Notes under the pieces: generated by a model
Databases searched by the model: none
Told to the model about the DNA's origin: nothing
What the model saw: only the letters and a program-made list of their open reading frames with translations
Made by a program: the position numbers and the translations under genes
In this document: one piece after another, positions 61,111-64,000 of the stretch
Layout: each line of letters starts with the position of its first letter
Numbering within the stretch: the first letter of the stretch is position 1
Source of the DNA: Burkholderia diffusa
GTDB taxonomy: Bacteria > Pseudomonadota > Gammaproteobacteria > Burkholderiales > Burkholderiaceae
Length of the DNA: 64,000 nucleotides
Assembly: GCF_902499115.1 (NCBI RefSeq)
Contig: NZ_CABVPN010000004.1
Coordinates: 62,001-126,000 of the forward strand
Reading direction: 5' to 3'

Positions 61111-62300
61111 TGCACCACGACAACCTTCATACCGCCGCGCAGCCGGCTGCCCTGAACGATCCCGCACTCGACGCGCGCCGGGCGACGCGCCGCAAGCGCT
61201 TCACGCTGTTCTTCGCGGTCGTGCTGCTGGCCGCGCTCGTCTGGATCGCGTTCTGGCTGTTGCATGACCGCTATTACGAAGACACCGACGACGCGTACGT
61301 CGCAGGCAGCATCGTGCAGGTCGCGGCGCAGATTCCGGGCACCCTGACCGACGTGCTGGTCGCCGATACGCAGGCCGTGCGTGCCGGGCAGACGCTGGTG
61401 CGGCTCGACGACACCGAGGCGTCCGTCGCGTTCGCGCAGGCGAAGGCGCAACTCGTGCAGGCCGTGCGGCAGGTCGCGAACGCGAAGATCTCGAACACGA
61501 TGTACGTCGAAGCCGTGACCGCGCGTCAGGCCGACCTGTCGCTCGCGCAGCGCGCGCTCGCCGCGCGCTCGGGCGCGTCGGTCGAGATCGTCGCGCCGGA
61601 GGAGCTGGCGCGCGCGCGCGCGGCGGTCGCCGGTGCGCAGGCCAATCTCGCGGCCGCACAGGCGCAGCTCGATGCGGCGCGCGCGCTCGGCACCCGGTTG
61701 CCCGTCGACGAAAGCCCGGCCGTCGTGCAGGCGGCCGCGCAGTTCAAGCTCGCGTACCGGAACCTGAAGCGCACGACGATCGTCGCGCCGGTCGACGGCA
61801 CGATCGGTCAACGTTCGGTGCAGGTCGGCCAGCAGGTCGGGCCCGGCGTGCCGCTGATGTCGATCGTGCAGCTCAGCCAGTTGTGGATCGAGGCAAATTT
61901 CAAGGAAGGGCAGATCCGCCACATGCGCATCGGGCAGCCGGTCGAGATCGTGTCGGATCTCTACGGCTCGCGCGTGACCTATCGCGGCCGCGTGCAGGGC
62001 TTCTCGGCCGGCACCGGCAGCGCGTTCTCGATGCTGCCCTCGCAGAACGCGGCCGGCAACTGGATCAAGGTCGTGCAACGCGTGCCGGTCGTGATCGCGA
62101 TCGATCCTCGCGATCTGGCCGCGCATCCGCTGCGGGTCGGGCTGTCGATGCGTGCGACCGTCGATACGCGCAACCGCGACGGCCATGCGCTCGACAGCGA
62201 GCCGCCTACGCCGGCCGTCAGTACGCGCGTGCACGACGGGGTGGCGAGCGACGCGGAAGCGGCGGCCGCCGCGATCGTTCGCGAGAATCAGGGCGGGTAA
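61110..62300 (+). CDS. EmrA/HlyD-type membrane fusion protein
   Basis: 396-residue periplasmic adaptor: cytoplasmic N-terminus, one TM helix (about 29-50), biotinyl-lipoyl half 'YEDTDDAYVAGSIVQVAAQIPG' (about 55-76), a coiled-coil hairpin (about 105-200), then second lipoyl half 'LKRTTIVAPVDGTIGQRSVQVGQQV' and barrel domain. It links the inner-membrane MFS to the outer-membrane factor. Start ATG 61110 shares a base with the preceding stop (TGATG). Last gene of the rhamnolipid cluster. Confidence 0.93.
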   Translation: MHHDNLHTAAQPAALNDPALDARRATRRKRFTLFFAVVLLAALVWIAFWLLHDRYYEDTDDAYVAGSIVQVAAQIPGTLTDVLVADTQAVRAGQTLVRLDDTEASVAFAQAKAQLVQAVRQVANAKISNTMYVEAVTARQADLSLAQRALAARSGASVEIVAPEELARARAAVAGAQANLAAAQAQLDAARALGTRLPVDESPAVVQAAAQFKLAYRNLKRTTIVAPVDGTIGQRSVQVGQQVGPGVPLMSIVQLSQLWIEANFKEGQIRHMRIGQPVEIVSDLYGSRVTYRGRVQGFSAGTGSAFSMLPSQNAAGNWIKVVQRVPVVIAIDPRDLAAHPLRVGLSMRATVDTRNRDGHALDSEPPTPAVSTRVHDGVASDAEAAAAAIVRENQGG

Positions 62301-62442
62301 CGCGCGCCCGACCGACGGGGCGGGCCGCTCGCGCCGATCGGCCGGGTCGCGCGCTCACGCGTTCCATGCCTTGCACGATCGCGCACTCCGGCCGTCTTTC
62401 CTGACCCGACTTTCGTGTTTCCGCCATGGATGTCGGCACCGT

Positions 62443-62463
62443 TCAAACGCATGTCGCGTTTGA
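62443..62463 (+). promoter_or_regulatory. inverted repeat TCAAACGC-N5-GCGTTTGA upstream of fdhA
   Basis: Perfect 8-bp arms (62443-62450 and 62456-62463) separated by ATGTC, about 105 bases upstream of the fdhA start. Position is right for an activator site in front of the formaldehyde dehydrogenase promoter. The binding protein is unknown; none of the regulators in this window is adjacent. Confidence 0.5.
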
Positions 62464-62568
62464 GACATCGGGGCCCCCACCTCCGGGACTACTCTCGAAC
62501 AGCACGTTGCGTAGCGCCGCATCCGTCGGCGCGCGGCAGCGCCATCAACGAGACATGGAGACAATACG

Positions 62569-63765
62569 ATGAGCAGCAATCGAGGTGTCGTCTATCTTGG
62601 GCCGGGCAAGGTCGAAGTGCAGAAGATCGATTATCCGAAAATGGTCGATCCGACCGGCCGCGCGATCGGCCACGGTGTCATCCTGAAAGTGGTGAGCACG
62701 AACATCTGCGGCTCCGACCAGCACATGGTGCGCGGCCGCACGACCGCTCCGGTCGGCCTCGTGCTCGGTCACGAGATCACGGGCGAAGTGGTCGAGGTGG
62801 GCCCGGACGTCGAGACGCTGAAGATCGGTGATCTCGTGTCGGTGCCGTTCAACGTCGCATGCGGCCGCTGCGCGATGTGCAAGGACACGCATACGGGTGT
62901 GTGCCTGAACGTGAACCCGTCGCGTGCCGGCGGTGCTTACGGTTACGTCGACATGGGCGGCTGGATCGGCGGCCAGGCCGAGTACGTGCTCGTGCCGTAC
63001 GCGGACTTCAACCTGCTGAAATTCCCCGACCGCGACCAGGCGATGGCGAAGATTCGCGATCTGACCTGCCTGTCCGACATTCTTCCGACCGGCTATCACG
63101 GCGCGGTGAGCGCGGGCGTGAAGCCGGGCTCGACGGTCTACATTGCGGGCGCGGGCCCGGTCGGCATGGCGGCGGCCGCGTCGGCGCGCCTGCTCGGCGC
63201 GGCGGTGACGATCGTCGGCGACATGAACGCGGAACGCCTCGCGCACGCACGGGCGATGGGCTTCGAGACGGTCGACCTGTCGAAGGACGCGTCGCTCGGC
63301 GAGCAGATCGAGCAGATCCTCGGCGTGCCGGAGATCGATTGCGCGGTCGACTGCGTCGGCTTCGAGGCGCACGGCCACGGTTCGTCGGGCCATTCCGAGG
63401 AAGCGCCCGCGACGGTGCTGAACTCGCTGATGGAAATCACGCGGCCGGCCGGCGCGATCGGCATCCCGGGCCTGTACGTGACGGACGATCCGGGCGCGAA
63501 GGACAAGGCCGCGCAGCACGGCAGCCTGAGCATCCGCTTCGGCCTCGGCTGGGCGAAGTCGCACTCGTTCTTCACGGGCCAGACGCCGGTGCTCAAGTAC
63601 AACCGCAACCTGATGCAGGCAATCCTGTTCGACCGTCTGCCGATCGCGAAGATCGTCAACGTCGAAGTGATCTCGCTCGACCAGGCGCCGGAAGGCTACA
63701 AGAAGTTCGACGGCGGCGCGCCGCGCAAATTCGTGATCGATCCGCACGGCTTGCTGGCGGCCTGA
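62569..63765 (+). CDS. fdhA: glutathione-independent formaldehyde dehydrogenase
   Basis: 398-residue zinc-dependent medium-chain dehydrogenase of the Pseudomonas putida FdhA type with tightly held NAD. Catalytic zinc ligands Cys47 ('NICGSDQH') and His68 ('GHEITGE'), structural zinc Cys98, Cys101, Cys104 and Cys112 are present, and the nucleotide motif 'YIAGAGPVGMAAAAS' is about 174-188. It oxidises formaldehyde to formate without added glutathione. It probably serves to clear formaldehyde from betaine, dimethylglycine and sarcosine demethylation. ATGGAGA precedes ATG 62569. Confidence 0.95.
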   Translation: MSSNRGVVYLGPGKVEVQKIDYPKMVDPTGRAIGHGVILKVVSTNICGSDQHMVRGRTTAPVGLVLGHEITGEVVEVGPDVETLKIGDLVSVPFNVACGRCAMCKDTHTGVCLNVNPSRAGGAYGYVDMGGWIGGQAEYVLVPYADFNLLKFPDRDQAMAKIRDLTCLSDILPTGYHGAVSAGVKPGSTVYIAGAGPVGMAAAASARLLGAAVTIVGDMNAERLAHARAMGFETVDLSKDASLGEQIEQILGVPEIDCAVDCVGFEAHGHGSSGHSEEAPATVLNSLMEITRPAGAIGIPGLYVTDDPGAKDKAAQHGSLSIRFGLGWAKSHSFFTGQTPVLKYNRNLMQAILFDRLPIAKIVNVEVISLDQAPEGYKKFDGGAPRKFVIDPHGLLAA

Positions 63766-63787
63766 CGCACGAACGACGGGCATGAAG

Positions 63788-63820
63788 CGGGCGGCACCGG
63801 AGACGGTGCCGCCCGTTTTT
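63788..63820 (+). terminator. intrinsic terminator of fdhA
   Basis: CGGGCGGCACCG (63788-63799), GAGA tetraloop, CGGTGCCGCCCG (63804-63815), then TTTTT. A perfect 12-bp stem with a T-run 23 bases after the fdhA stop. Confidence 0.95.
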
Positions 63821-63858
63821 CGTTGTGGGCGTGGCTGCGGTCGCCGTGCGCCGCGCGC

Positions 63859-64000
63859 TCAATGCCCGCGATAGATCATCGCCGTTTCGGCCCCGCTCGC
63901 CATCGCGCGCCGACCATGACGCGTATGCAGGGTCACGCGGCGTATCGCGTGCCCGCGTCGCGTCGCGGTGGCACCGCCTTTCCAGTCGGCGACGCGAATG
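63859..64000 (-). CDS. C-terminal end of an unrecognised leftward frame
   Basis: Stop TGA at 63859-63861 with 46 codons open to the right edge. The tail reads '...GAETAMIYRGH'. High G/C at third positions fits coding use, and it would be convergent with fdhA across a strong terminator. Too little is present to name a family, and chance openness at this GC content is possible. Confidence 0.35.
   Translation of the reverse strand, partial: IRVADWKGGATATRRGHAIRRVTLHTRHGRRAMASGAETAMIYRGH

Noticed and set aside
1..64000. CRISPR arrays, tRNA or rRNA genes, insertion sequences, prophage
   Set aside because: No spaced direct-repeat arrays, tRNA-like cloverleaf, transposase or phage structural genes were seen.

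Overview
The window is high-GC DNA with strong third-position G/C bias, and its gene content (paired DUF4148 proteins, DUF2957 lipoproteins, a rhlA-rhlB-MFS-rhlC rhamnolipid cluster, betIBA, soxBDAG and hopanoid genes) points to Burkholderia sensu stricto, probably a secondary replicon of a B. cepacia complex or related species. The genus call is inferred from gene content; no rRNA or tRNA lies in the window. I saw no insertion sequence, prophage, CRISPR array or tRNA. The only clear gene relic is a hydantoinase/carbamoylase fragment near 31 kb.

Layout, left to right. 0-4.1 kb: the N-terminus of an aspartyl/asparaginyl beta-hydroxylase-like gene, two small exported DUF4148 proteins, cytochrome b561, and a QseBC/PmrAB-type two-component system with a PmrA-box-like site in front of the b561 gene. 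4.4-7.1 kb: a small membrane protein, then HpnI-like glycosyltransferase and HpnL-like membrane protein (hopanoid side-chain and transport functions). 7.2-14.1 kb: a leftward operon for four-carbon acid sugars (FadR/GntR regulator, ltnD, otnK, otnC, MFS carrier, otnI, denD), predicted to turn L-threonate and D-erythronate into dihydroxyacetone phosphate. 14.3-22.7 kb: a GbdR-like regulator divergent from sdaA-soxBDAG-folB, which degrade sarcosine to glycine and serine to pyruvate.

22.7-33.3 kb: an Old Yellow Enzyme with a divergent LysR regulator, a lytic transglycosylase, a four-gene osmoprotectant ABC importer, a hydroxyacid dehydrogenase, and a lipoprotein of the S15 peptidase family. 33.9-42.8 kb: an HTH regulator with a near-consensus, probably leaderless promoter, divergent from an unknown protein with two C-terminal repeats; then mostly small hydrolases, a DinB-like protein with a striking 14-bp inverted repeat upstream, a YCII protein, a diiron-type MBL-fold protein, an ABC-2 exporter and a cupin. 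43.4-49.2 kb: an envelope cluster of two DUF2957 lipoproteins, OmpW and a PraB-like secreted protein, then an unknown gene.

49.3-53.1 kb: betIBA (choline to glycine betaine) with a BetI-type operator. 53.9-62.3 kb: a rhamnolipid locus (rhlA, an ICMT-family membrane methyltransferase, rhlB, EmrB-like MFS, rhlC, NodT-like outer-membrane factor, EmrA-like adaptor). Its 5' region is an AT-rich island with a GC stem-loop in the leader. 62.6-63.8 kb: glutathione-independent formaldehyde dehydrogenase with an ideal terminator, then the tail of a leftward frame.

A theme links several separate blocks: betIBA makes betaine, the ABC importer likely takes it up, GbdR/sox/sda dispose of its late intermediates, and fdhA removes the formaldehyde released by demethylation. 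The best candidate for something little described is the methyltransferase gene placed between rhlA and rhlB, which predicts a methylated rhamnolipid or HAA.
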